A stretch of DNA of 37,139 nt from an uncultured Chloroflexota bacterium (lineage in GTDB: Bacteria > Chloroflexota > Anaerolineae > UBA4142 > SHND01). How positions within the stretch are numbered: the first letter of the stretch is position 1; each line of letters opens with the position of its first letter. The DNA lies in assembly GCA_937870825.1 (NCBI GenBank), contig CALMZO010000430.1, positions 1-37,139 of the forward strand, written 5' to 3'. Shown here in pieces: positions 13,754 through 21,331 of this stretch. The translations under genes were made by a program, and so were the position numbers. Below the pieces are notes generated by a model. It was not told the origin of the DNA and did no database searches. It was given only the letters and a program-made list of their open reading frames with translations.

Positions 13754-15241
13754 TTACCTTTTCACCCACACCACCGCGTTCTCATCCCGAAAAATTTCGC
13801 GCCACTTGTCCGAACGCGCGAGTTCATTTGCTAACGCGCGCTGCGGGGGAACAATCACCCACGCGACATTGTATTTTTCCAAAACGTTTTCCCAACCCGC
13901 GCGCGCGTTGATGACTTGCAAATACTCGCGCACCAACGCTTCGCCAAAAAAATCATTGTTGCCGTCAACGAATACGCGTTGTTGTGGAAACAACCGATAT
14001 TCCAAATAACCGCCCCATGTGTACTCGTTGAACATGTTCCCTCGCGGCGGATTTTTTTCGAGAAAATCTACCGCGCTCACCGGGAACGCGCGCGCGGTGA
14101 ATTGATTGCCCTCGCCGCGCGCGTCAAACACCGCGCCGTTCGCTTGCAAAAAAATCAACAGCGCCACAGTCCCAATTCCCCACACCCATCCTGCACCAAG
14201 CGGCGCAACACGATTCATGTTACTCAGACGTGTTCGCACAACAGGCAGTGTATTCACGAGCCACACTTCCGCGACAGGCGCGGTCACCACCGCCGCCACC
14301 ATCGCGTAATTTGCAATATTGCGCGCGGAATACAAGCCAAACATTGTCCACACGCCGAGCAATAACAAATGCGTCCAGCTCGCGCGCGTGGTCACGCGTC
14401 CAAACAACACAATTGAAAACAAAATCCACGCGGCGAAAAGCCACGCGCTAATGTTGTGAAAATTCGGCGAAAGATATTCCACCGTGTTGTCCACGAGAAA
14501 GCGATTGCCCATAAAACCAAAGACGTGTTGTGGCAGCGTGATGCCGTAGGGGTTGATGAACGAAGCGAAAAACGCAAGGACAAGAAACGCGAAAAAAATT
14601 ATCACGCGCCGCGGTTCGCGGTCCAAAATCGCGCCGACGATATAGATTCCCAGTACGAAAAATGCCAACACAAACGCGCCATTGAAATTCGCCCAGAGGA
14701 TGAGGACGAGAAGGAGAGAGACGAGAAGCGAGAAATGTAGGGGCAACGCCTTGTGCTTGCCCTCTGTGCGGCGAATATGTTCAAGCAACAAAATAAAAAG
14801 CGTAAAGAGCAGCAGCGTAAAAAGATGCGGGCGCGGCAAGTGATGAATCGCGCCCGTCATGTACGCGGCGAGCGCGGCGAGAAACGCAAGCGGCGCGCTG
14901 ACGCCCAACGCGCGCAGACCGATTGCCAGCACGAAATAAATTGTCGCAAGCAGCAGCGCCGTGAGCCACGCGACGCCGTTCAAGCCCGCCGCGCGGTAGG
15001 CGAGCGCGTACACGACTTCGCTCAACCATTCGTGTAGAACGAGATGCGCGCCGTAACGCGTGTGCGAAAAAACGTCCTCTGTCGGAATTGTCCGCGTATC
15101 GAGGATGTAATTCCCAACGGTGATGTGTCGCCCCAAATCGCCGTCGCTGTTGAGCATGTCCGGCATGAAAAAGAGCGACGCATAAAACACGAGGAGGAAT
15201 AGTAAAACTTCGAGCGAGGGAACAAGCGCGCGGCGCAACAT
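13754..15241 (-). CDS. Polytopic membrane protein, glycosyltransferase-C-like
   Basis: A protein of about 495 residues with 10 or more hydrophobic helices followed by a soluble C-terminal domain. An early extracytoplasmic loop reads SDGDLGRHI and then TIPTEDVFSHT, resembling the acidic first loop of GT-C enzymes that use polyprenyl-linked sugars; similar proteins are usually annotated as hypothetical or GT39-like. The C-terminal part (GNMFNEYTWGGYLEYRLFP, then VFVDGNND) is conserved in such proteins by my recollection. ATG 15241 is used; a TTG at 15277 would add 12 residues, and neither start has a good ribosome site. It lies just after the HTH gene, in the same direction. Confidence 0.6.
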   Translation of the reverse strand: MLRRALVPSLEVLLFLLVFYASLFFMPDMLNSDGDLGRHITVGNYILDTRTIPTEDVFSHTRYGAHLVLHEWLSEVVYALAYRAAGLNGVAWLTALLLATIYFVLAIGLRALGVSAPLAFLAALAAYMTGAIHHLPRPHLFTLLLFTLFILLLEHIRRTEGKHKALPLHFSLLVSLLLVLILWANFNGAFVLAFFVLGIYIVGAILDREPRRVIIFFAFLVLAFFASFINPYGITLPQHVFGFMGNRFLVDNTVEYLSPNFHNISAWLFAAWILFSIVLFGRVTTRASWTHLLLLGVWTMFGLYSARNIANYAMVAAVVTAPVAEVWLVNTLPVVRTRLSNMNRVAPLGAGWVWGIGTVALLIFLQANGAVFDARGEGNQFTARAFPVSAVDFLEKNPPRGNMFNEYTWGGYLEYRLFPQQRVFVDGNNDFFGEALVREYLQVINARAGWENVLEKYNVAWVIVPPQRALANELARSDKWREIFRDENAVVWVKR

Positions 15242-15282
15242 GCTGCTGATTAAAGCAGATTCGTCATCCGCGCGCAACCCGA

Positions 15283-15570
15283 CTATTCGCCTGTCGCAAA
15301 GACACCCGCCGCATGTCCCATCACTTGCGCGAGCAATTGTCCGCGCCGCATTCGCGCCAAACTCATCAGCAGCTCTTGTTCTTCGGGCAGTGCGCCCACT
15401 TTTTCCATAATCGAGAGCGCCAATTCGCGCGACGGACGCAGTTGGTCATGCTCGATTTTCCGCAGTGTAATCGGCGCGCAATACACCAGTCTGGCAAACT
15501 CGTCTTGCGTCAAGCCCAGCGCTTTGCGGTTCTGCTTGACCCAGCTACCGAACGATTCCAAGTGAAACAT
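15283..15570 (-). CDS. Short XRE-family HTH protein A
   Basis: A 95-residue protein, almost wholly a helix-turn-helix domain: FGSWVKQNRKALGLTQDEF, then CAPITLRKIEHDQLRPS. ATG 15570 has GGAGG upstream. The same pattern FGxW...LTQ...C...KIE....PS occurs at 15815, at 20959 and at the N-terminus of the 820-residue protein at 20148, so these are paralogous domains. It is divergent from the gene at 15815, and both share the TATCG array at 15712-15740, which overlaps a minus-strand TATAAT. Likely a DNA-binding regulator of that array (inference). Confidence 0.75.
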   Translation of the reverse strand: MFHLESFGSWVKQNRKALGLTQDEFARLVYCAPITLRKIEHDQLRPSRELALSIMEKVGALPEEQELLMSLARMRRGQLLAQVMGHAAGVFATGE

Positions 15571-15666
15571 AAGCCACCTCCGGTGAACGGGACAGTGAGC
15601 AGAGGGACCTAATTCATCCTCTGCGGTTTGAACGGTACTACTTGGAATGTAGTTTAGCTGATGCCC

Positions 15667-15706
15667 TGTGAAATGAGTGTGAAATGAAAAGCGTCGCAAA
15701 TTTGCG
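15667..15706. repeat. TGTGAAATGA direct repeat and a 12-bp palindrome
   Basis: TGTGAAATGA occurs at 15667-15676 and 15678-15687. The palindrome CGCAAATTTGCG follows close by, near 15695-15706. They lie between the divergent HTH genes and may be a second regulator site. Confidence 0.45.
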
Positions 15707-15711
15707 AATCG

Positions 15712-15777
15712 TATCGGTTTTTCTATCGGCTATTATATCGAAAAATGCTTGGCAAAAGTGCGCGTTTCTGTTTGAAT
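15712..15777 (+). promoter_or_regulatory. TATCG array 1 with extended -10 promoter
   Basis: TATCG starts at 15712, 15724 and 15736, exactly 12 bp apart. TG-T-TTGAAT (hexamer 15772-15777) follows, with the last box 36 bp before the hexamer. On the other strand TATAAT (15737-15732) overlaps the third box and could serve HTH gene A. Confidence 0.6.
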
Positions 15778-15814
15778 GACAAACACCTCTCTGCTTGACG
15801 AAAGCGAGTCGCGC

Positions 15815-16051
15815 ATGACTGAACTTGGAAATAGAACGTTCGGAAGCTGGCTAAAAATGCGCCGCCGCGCGCTTGATGTCACCCAAAAAGAGCTCGCGCG
15901 GCGCGTCGAGTGCGCCGAAATTACCATTCGCAAAATCGAAGCGAATCATTTGCGCCCATCAAAGGGTTTGGCGCGGGCGCTCTTGAAAAAATTGAATGTG
16001 CCGCTCGCGGAATACGAAGCGTTGATTCAACTCGCGCGGCGGCGCGGCTGA
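15815..16051 (+). CDS. Short XRE-family HTH protein B
   Basis: A 78-residue protein, little more than the HTH domain: FGSWLKMRRRALDVTQKELA, CAEITIRKIEANHLRPS, then an Arg-rich end. An in-frame ATG at 15776 overlaps the predicted -10 hexamer (15772-15777), so transcription would start after it; I therefore choose ATG 15815, which also matches the start point of the paralogue at 20959. A perfect terminator follows at 16077-16111. Probable regulator of the TATCG boxes (inference). Confidence 0.7.
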   Translation: MTELGNRTFGSWLKMRRRALDVTQKELARRVECAEITIRKIEANHLRPSKGLARALLKKLNVPLAEYEALIQLARRRG

Positions 16052-16076
16052 TGCTTTCCCGCAAAACACGCGCGCG

Positions 16077-16111
16077 AAAAAAGCGAACCCGAAATTCGGC
16101 TTCGCTTTTTT
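16077..16111 (+). terminator. Rho-independent terminator after HTH gene B
   Basis: AAAAAAGCGAA, a 13-nt loop that can pair partly itself, and TTCGCTTTTTT. It separates HTH gene B from the metalloprotease gene. Confidence 0.8.
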
Positions 16112-16198
16112 CGTTTCACAACTCGACTTTCCAACCGTAACAAATTTCGATTTCATTTTATGCGCTGCACGCGTCATATTAACATATTGAGTTTTCCA

Positions 16199-16243
16199 TA
16201 TCGCCTTTTGTATCGGTTCAAAAGCAAAATTACGTGCTATAGT
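16199..16243 (+). promoter_or_regulatory. TATCG array 2 with extended -10 promoter
   Basis: TATCG at 16199 and 16211 (12 bp apart), then TG-C-TATAGT (hexamer 16238-16243). The boxes sit 39 and 27 bp before the hexamer, so the nearer one overlaps the -35 region. It controls the metalloprotease gene at 16277. Confidence 0.6.
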
Positions 16244-16276
16244 CACACAAAATTCGATTCAAGGAGGAGTTGAAAT

Positions 16277-17689
16277 ATGTCAGGCAAAGCCCAAAACAAA
16301 ATATCCCCGCTTAAGGGCGCGGTCATGCGGGTCATTAGAGCCGCCAAAAGCGCCGAGTCCCGAGCTGGGGATTTGGAAGCGTTGGGAACACGTTTGCAGA
16401 CTTTTTCGCAGGCGCAGTTCGAGCATTTCCAAGAGTTGCCGGAGAACGACCCGCTGCGACAATACCCCATCGCGACCACCGTCACTCAATTGAACAACGA
16501 TTTGGAAGTGATTGAACGCGCGATCACGCAACGACAGGAAACCACCAATCAAGTCTTTCGAAATACGGTGGCATTTGCCGATACATTGGTAGAGGTTGCG
16601 CTTGAGCCCGCGCAAAAATGGTTTCCGCAAAGAGTAACGGGCATAACATATATTCACAAAGAGCCGATGGTACGTGTGATTCCGTACGCACCGGTTGCCT
16701 TGGTAGGCATTCCCTACAGTTGCCTTGCCGCATTTGAAACCGCACCCCCACCCCCGGATGACAGTTGGTCAATCTGGCAAGACTTTGTCTCTATCCCACA
16801 CGAGGTTGGACATTATGTTTTCCGTCATGCGCGCATTCCAAATCAACCTCAGGACGAACCGCTCTCCGTCACTCTCTGGAAGATTCTGAAAGCACACTCG
16901 TTCAGCTCGAACCCCGACCCCCGCCGGTGGCTTGAGGAAATTTTCGCGGATATATACGGTTGTGTGCTTGGTGGACCGATTGTGGCAATTGACTTTCAAG
17001 ACTTGCAACTCAATCGTTCATTCAGCGAATTCTTGACCGATGATGCCACACATCCCATTCCCTATTTCCGCCCCATTGTGTATCAAAAAATCCTCGATGA
17101 CTATTTCAGGGAACGGTATCATAAACCTATGCGCGAGCGGTGGGCAAAGAAACTTGCCGAGCGTCCCTATGTGCCGCGTATCTTTGTTGGCGACAGCATC
17201 TATCGGATGGATGAGGCGCGCATCACGGAAGACCTTGTGGCGTTGGTGGAAACAATTACCCAAGTTTTGCGCGCCAAAATTGGCTCGACTGAAAAACTGG
17301 ATGTCTTTGACACGATGAACCGGGATGAAATACTTTGGCCCGTGAAAAGCGCTGCCACAAATCCATCCGACGAAATTGAGCTCCCCGATGGAGCAAAGGT
17401 CACACCGGAGAGCAACATCGAAAAATGGGCGTATGGCAAGCTGGCTCAGCTGTTCGAGGATTTGAAATCCAAGCCCTTCGGTCAATCCGACACCTCTGCA
17501 CAATTCAGTCCTTCAATCACGGAAGAGGAAGTGCGAGCATTGCAACAACGCTTTCGCGATGATGCGGCGCAAGCGCGCGCGGCCGGCATGGTCTTTGAAC
17601 CGACCATGAGCGGTCTGACTGCTGACCAAGTAGCCACACTGTGGGCGGGGGGATGGAATACGGAAGGACCAAATACATATTGGCCCTAG
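16277..17689 (+). CDS. Putative HEXXH zinc metalloprotease
   Basis: A 470-residue protein without signal peptide or membrane helix, so probably cytosolic. SIPHEVGHYVFRHAR places H175-E176-x-x-H179, a zinc protease core, and WLEEIFADIYGC has Glu 221 about 42 residues later as a likely third ligand (ExxAD pattern of gluzincin-type enzymes). The N-terminal 110 residues are helical and charged. I do not recognise a named family. AAGGAGGAG precedes the ATG. Its TAG stop shares the tetramer CTAG with the stop of the convergent STAND regulator gene. Codon use is less GCG-rich than in gcv genes. TATCG boxes upstream tie it to the HTH regulators. Confidence 0.7.
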   Translation: MSGKAQNKISPLKGAVMRVIRAAKSAESRAGDLEALGTRLQTFSQAQFEHFQELPENDPLRQYPIATTVTQLNNDLEVIERAITQRQETTNQVFRNTVAFADTLVEVALEPAQKWFPQRVTGITYIHKEPMVRVIPYAPVALVGIPYSCLAAFETAPPPPDDSWSIWQDFVSIPHEVGHYVFRHARIPNQPQDEPLSVTLWKILKAHSFSSNPDPRRWLEEIFADIYGCVLGGPIVAIDFQDLQLNRSFSEFLTDDATHPIPYFRPIVYQKILDDYFRERYHKPMRERWAKKLAERPYVPRIFVGDSIYRMDEARITEDLVALVETITQVLRAKIGSTEKLDVFDTMNRDEILWPVKSAATNPSDEIELPDGAKVTPESNIEKWAYGKLAQLFEDLKSKPFGQSDTSAQFSPSITEEEVRALQQRFRDDAAQARAAGMVFEPTMSGLTADQVATLWAGGWNTEGPNTYWP

Positions 17690-20148
17690 AGGTTGTCGCA
17701 GTCCGAACCTATTTTGTCAAGTTTTTGCTGAAGATTGCTTGCCAGAAGCGGGTCAAATTTGTGTGCAATCGCGAGCGCTTGACGCCAAAAAGAAGCTGCT
17801 TGACAAATCTGATTCGCGGTCGCATATAGATTTCCCAAATGGGCGGCAACGTGCATCCGTCCAATCTCGTCATTAGTACATCGCGCAAAAGACTCTGAGG
17901 CGTGCTTTATTGCCGACGCTACCTGTCCATCTGCGAAATCGAGTTGACTTTGGCGAAACAACAAGCGCGTTTGGGTTTTGGAATCGCCGACGCGTTTCGT
18001 GAGTTCCAACGCGCGCCCGGCGGACGCACGAGCTTCGCCAAGCTTGCCGAGTCGATGGCAGATGCCAGACAAATAGTAGAGCGCCTCAATCAGCGCGGCT
18101 TCGTTGTGGACCTGTTCAGCCAAAGCGATAGCGCGTTGACAGACTTGCTCTGCCAATGCCAATTCGTTAAAGCCATGAAAGAGAACATGGCCGTACAGTG
18201 CAAGTATCTTTGCCTGAAGATTGTCTTCACCAAGCCGCGCGGCCACTTGTATCCCTTTTTCCAAGAGCTCCTTGGCGTACGAGAATTCGCTTCGGTAATA
18301 GCGAATACCGCCTTTGTGATAGTAAAACTCTGCCAACGCGATGTTTTCTGTCGAAGCGAGCAACAGTGGTTCGGCAAGCGCCAACAAGTCATCTGCTTCA
18401 TCGAGCTGGGCAAGATCTTTTTTGAGGCGCGCCAATAGCACATTCACATAGCCAACCTGTTGCCAGTCCTCGAGTTCCGCCAAATAGACGCGACTTGCTA
18501 GCAAAAGTCTCTCCGCTTCCTCATAATCCCCCTGCTCTAGGCACCCCTTGCCCCACTCGCATAAATATCTCGCGTACGCGCGCGCATCTCCGCTTGCTTG
18601 CGCCAGTTCGCACGCCAACCGATATGCCTGCCGCGCGTCCAAATACCGCCCGCGCTTTTCCCACGGCTCTTGGAGTGTATCCACATATGCTTGCATTGTC
18701 GGATAATTTTGCTGCGCGTGCGCGAGGCGCAAGCCCGCATTGAGGTTACTCCACTCTTTTTCCAACTCGGCATACATGGTGTGATGTGTCTGCGCGAAAT
18801 CCAAGAAATATTGAAACATCCGCCGTGCCGTCGCGTCCGTTTCCTCACGCTGCACTAGAATTTTTTCCAGTGCGTATCGCCGCAGCAATTCATGCAAATC
18901 AAAACGACGGCCCTCGCGTTGGACGAGCGATTTGTCTGCCAGCATCGTGAGAAAATTGGATGGCGTTTGTGTCACTTGGGCAGCGGCGTGAGCGTCAAAG
19001 CCCCCCTCAAAAAACGCAAGCCGTCGAAAGAGAATTTGCTCGTCAGGCATCAAAAGTCGGTAAGAATACTCGAACGTCGCCGTGATGCTCGCATGTGAGT
19101 GAGTTGTATCCGCGCGCTGTTTTTTCAACGCGTCAATACTCGCCTCAATCTGCGCTGCAATCTCACCACACGAATGCACGCCTACCCACGCTGCCGCCAT
19201 TTCGATTGCCAACGGATGACCTTGTACCTGTCTGCAAATGCGCGCAGCGTCGGGCAATTCAGCGCGAATCGGAAAACGCGGATAGACACGCCGCGCCCGT
19301 TCCACGAACAATTGCACCGCATTAAAGTTTTCCAAATTTCCCGCGTCCTCTGCCGCCGGGTATTCCAAACCATCAATTTCCAAAATCCGTTCCCATTCCA
19401 AATGCAGCTGCTCGCGCGAGGTTGCCAAGATTTTGAGTTCGGGCACAGAGGTCAACAAATCATGCAGCAATGGCGCAGCTTCGAGCAGGTGTTCAAAATT
19501 GTCCAACACGAACAAGAGCTTGGGGAATACTTCGCGCAGATAACCGGCGATTTGTTGGGTCGGCTCTATGCCGGTCACTTGCGGAATCCCCAGCGCCGCA
19601 GTCAAAGCCTGCGGAAACAAATCAGTGGAAGCGATTTCGCGCAAAGAGACAAAACACACGCCATCGAATTGTTCACGATATTGCTGGCTGGCATGAATCG
19701 CCAGACGCGTCTTACCAATTCCGCCCGGTCCGCGCAGTGTCAAGAGCCGACACCACGGATCGCGCAGCGCCGCGTCAATCGCGGCAAGCTCCGCTGTGCG
19801 TCCGAAAAATTTATTCTGGTGTGGGGGTGGCGCAGTCGGCGCGGGTGGAGTGGGGGCTGATTCGATGCTGGACACAGGTGGCAAATCGCGCGCGTTGTTC
19901 GAGAGTGCCGCCCGTATAAAGCGGCTGTGCAAATGAGTCGGAATGTTGAGTGCGCGCGCCAGCGCCAGCGCGATTCTTTCCGAGGGAGTCTCTCCGTGTT
20001 CAATTTTCTTGACCCACGGCACGGAACACTTTGCTAAATAGGCGACCCTTTTTTGCGTCAGCCCCAATGCCAATCTGCGCTGGCTGGACCATTCACCAAA
20101 CGAATTTGCACGCACATCCGAAGAAACGGGACGGCTCTTGCGCGGCAT
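17686..20148 (-). CDS. XRE-HTH / NB-ARC STAND ATPase / TPR regulator
   Basis: An 820-residue protein. Residues 17-80 are the HTH domain shared with the three short proteins (FGEW, LTQKRV, KKIEHGETPS). A Pro/Ala linker (90-110) leads to the STAND NTPase: RGPGGIGKTRLA (Walker A, 139-150), LLFVLDNFEH (Walker B, 211-220), LATSRE (241-246) and GHPLAIEMAAAWVG (GLPL-like). From about 480 onward come TPR-like helical repeats. Such proteins act as signal-gated switches: TPRs sense, the ATPase oligomerises, the N-terminus acts. GAGGACAAAG precedes the ATG. A minus-strand TATAAT (20198-20193) lies inside the TATCG array, so autoregulation is likely. A defence or stress role is inference. Confidence 0.88.
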   Translation of the reverse strand: MPRKSRPVSSDVRANSFGEWSSQRRLALGLTQKRVAYLAKCSVPWVKKIEHGETPSERIALALARALNIPTHLHSRFIRAALSNNARDLPPVSSIESAPTPPAPTAPPPHQNKFFGRTAELAAIDAALRDPWCRLLTLRGPGGIGKTRLAIHASQQYREQFDGVCFVSLREIASTDLFPQALTAALGIPQVTGIEPTQQIAGYLREVFPKLLFVLDNFEHLLEAAPLLHDLLTSVPELKILATSREQLHLEWERILEIDGLEYPAAEDAGNLENFNAVQLFVERARRVYPRFPIRAELPDAARICRQVQGHPLAIEMAAAWVGVHSCGEIAAQIEASIDALKKQRADTTHSHASITATFEYSYRLLMPDEQILFRRLAFFEGGFDAHAAAQVTQTPSNFLTMLADKSLVQREGRRFDLHELLRRYALEKILVQREETDATARRMFQYFLDFAQTHHTMYAELEKEWSNLNAGLRLAHAQQNYPTMQAYVDTLQEPWEKRGRYLDARQAYRLACELAQASGDARAYARYLCEWGKGCLEQGDYEEAERLLLASRVYLAELEDWQQVGYVNVLLARLKKDLAQLDEADDLLALAEPLLLASTENIALAEFYYHKGGIRYYRSEFSYAKELLEKGIQVAARLGEDNLQAKILALYGHVLFHGFNELALAEQVCQRAIALAEQVHNEAALIEALYYLSGICHRLGKLGEARASAGRALELTKRVGDSKTQTRLLFRQSQLDFADGQVASAIKHASESFARCTNDEIGRMHVAAHLGNLYATANQICQAASFWRQALAIAHKFDPLLASNLQQKLDKIGSDCDNL

Positions 20149-20184
20149 CTCTTTGTCCTCATTGAATAGGGTTCGCTATCCAAG

Positions 20185-20239
20185 TATCCCTAATTATATT
20201 CCTTTTCATATCGCTGCGCGAGAGACTGTCTGTTTTAAT
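20185..20239 (+). promoter_or_regulatory. TATCG-like array 3 with extended -10 promoter
   Basis: TATCC, TATTC and TATCG at 20185, 20197 and 20209 (12-bp steps), then TG-T-TTTAAT (hexamer 20234-20239) for the lipoprotein gene. The opposite-strand TATAAT (20198-20193) for the STAND regulator overlaps the middle box. Confidence 0.55.
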
Positions 20240-20269
20240 ACTTGCGTAACCCCAAGTGGAATATGGCAT

Positions 20270-20941
20270 ATGAAAAAATTCTCACACGCTACCTGCATGA
20301 TTCTGTCCGTCCTTGTTCTGGTGTTGAGCGCGGGCTGCACCGTGGAAACGCTTGACGCACAAGGCAAAAATGTTTCCGAACCCGAACTGACACCCAAGCC
20401 GCCGCGCTGTCAACAAAACGACCGCGCCAAAGAAATCGCGGGACGCTTGATATTGAGTTCGGACGAGCATCACTATGCCCATCTCGTTCAGGATAAGAGT
20501 GACACAAGTATTAGCTTGTTGACGGACGGCGTGATGGTGGAACCCCGCTTTAGTGATGTCGGACCGATTGTGTTTCATCGCGACTACACGCGCTTTGCCT
20601 TTATCGGCGTGAGCAAAGGCGTGACGTATGTTTTGGAATATGCCAGCGGCGCGCAGCATCCGCGCATTGCGAAACAGATTCAAGCCGCCGCAAAAAACAA
20701 ATGGGTCTGTTACAGCGAGAGCGGCAATTATCTTTTTACACTCGCACAGCAGAACAACCAATGGTTTCTTTTGGTATTGGACGAGCGCAATTTGCAAAAC
20801 ACCGCGTTTCAAGAAATTCTCCTTGCCGCCGAGCCGAGCGCGCTCGAACTCTTGCCGCCAAATTCGCGGGGCGCGGAAGGATTCCGCTATGAAATTGATT
20901 TGGGCGGCATGACGCAAGAAATTCGCAATTGGTTCAAATAA
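20270..20941 (+). CDS. Putative lipoprotein with beta-propeller-like strands
   Basis: A 223-residue exported protein. The signal peptide MKKFSHATCMILSVLVLV ends in LSAGC, a lipobox, so Cys 23 should be lipidated. The mature part has repeated strand pairs such as PIVFHRDYTRFAFIG and VTYVLEYASG that recall single blades of WD40/TolB-type propellers, but it is too short for a full propeller. ATG 20270 gives the signal peptide and leaves a leader of about 24 nt. The HTH gene C starts 17 bp after its stop, so lipoprotein and regulator form an operon. Confidence 0.65.
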   Translation: MKKFSHATCMILSVLVLVLSAGCTVETLDAQGKNVSEPELTPKPPRCQQNDRAKEIAGRLILSSDEHHYAHLVQDKSDTSISLLTDGVMVEPRFSDVGPIVFHRDYTRFAFIGVSKGVTYVLEYASGAQHPRIAKQIQAAAKNKWVCYSESGNYLFTLAQQNNQWFLLVLDERNLQNTAFQEILLAAEPSALELLPPNSRGAEGFRYEIDLGGMTQEIRNWFK

Positions 20942-20958
20942 TTCAAGGAGGCAGCACC

Positions 20959-21192
20959 ATGTTTTCATCATCTTCTTTTGGCGCATGGGTCAAGCAGCAG
21001 CGCCGCACGTACGACCTTACTCAAGTCGAATTGGCGCGGCGCGTCTATTGCGCGGAAATCACCATTCGCAAAATCGAAGCGGACCAATTGCGTCCCTCGC
21101 GCGCACTCGCCGCGTTGATTGTTCAAGTGTTGGAAGCGGAAGCATCAGACTGGGCAGACATGGTCTCTTTGGCACGACAACGAAGCGCATAA
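20959..21192 (+). CDS. Short XRE-family HTH protein C
   Basis: A 77-residue protein with a strong AGGAGG before ATG 20959. FGAWVKQQRRTYDLTQVELA, then CAEITIRKIEADQLRPS, is nearly identical to protein B in the recognition helix region (CAEITIRKIEA in both), so both probably bind the same DNA. It has no effector domain. Its operon partner is the lipoprotein upstream, and the TATCG array for the secreted protein lies just downstream. Confidence 0.75.
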   Translation: MFSSSSFGAWVKQQRRTYDLTQVELARRVYCAEITIRKIEADQLRPSRALAALIVQVLEAEASDWADMVSLARQRSA

Positions 21193-21228
21193 TCATTTTG
21201 GCGCGTCGTATTCGAGCAAAAGCATTGC

Positions 21229-21283
21229 TATCGGTTTCTGTATCGCGAAAACTCTTTAACTCGGCGCGCATTTCTGTTTTAAT
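21229..21283 (+). promoter_or_regulatory. TATCG array 4 with extended -10 promoter
   Basis: TATCG at 21229 and 21241 (12 bp apart), then TG-T-TTTAAT (hexamer 21278-21283). The surrounding TTTCTGTTTTAATG string is nearly the same as in arrays 1 and 3. A further TATCG at 21289 lies 48 bp (4 x 12) after 21241. Confidence 0.6.
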
Positions 21284-21331
21284 GCGCGTATCGTTTCAAC
21301 CATCTGATTCAATTCCGAATGGAGGATAACT

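Noticed and set aside
15776..15814. Longer N-terminus for HTH protein B
   Set aside because: The ATG at 15776 overlaps the predicted -10 hexamer, and paralogue C starts at the position matching 15815.
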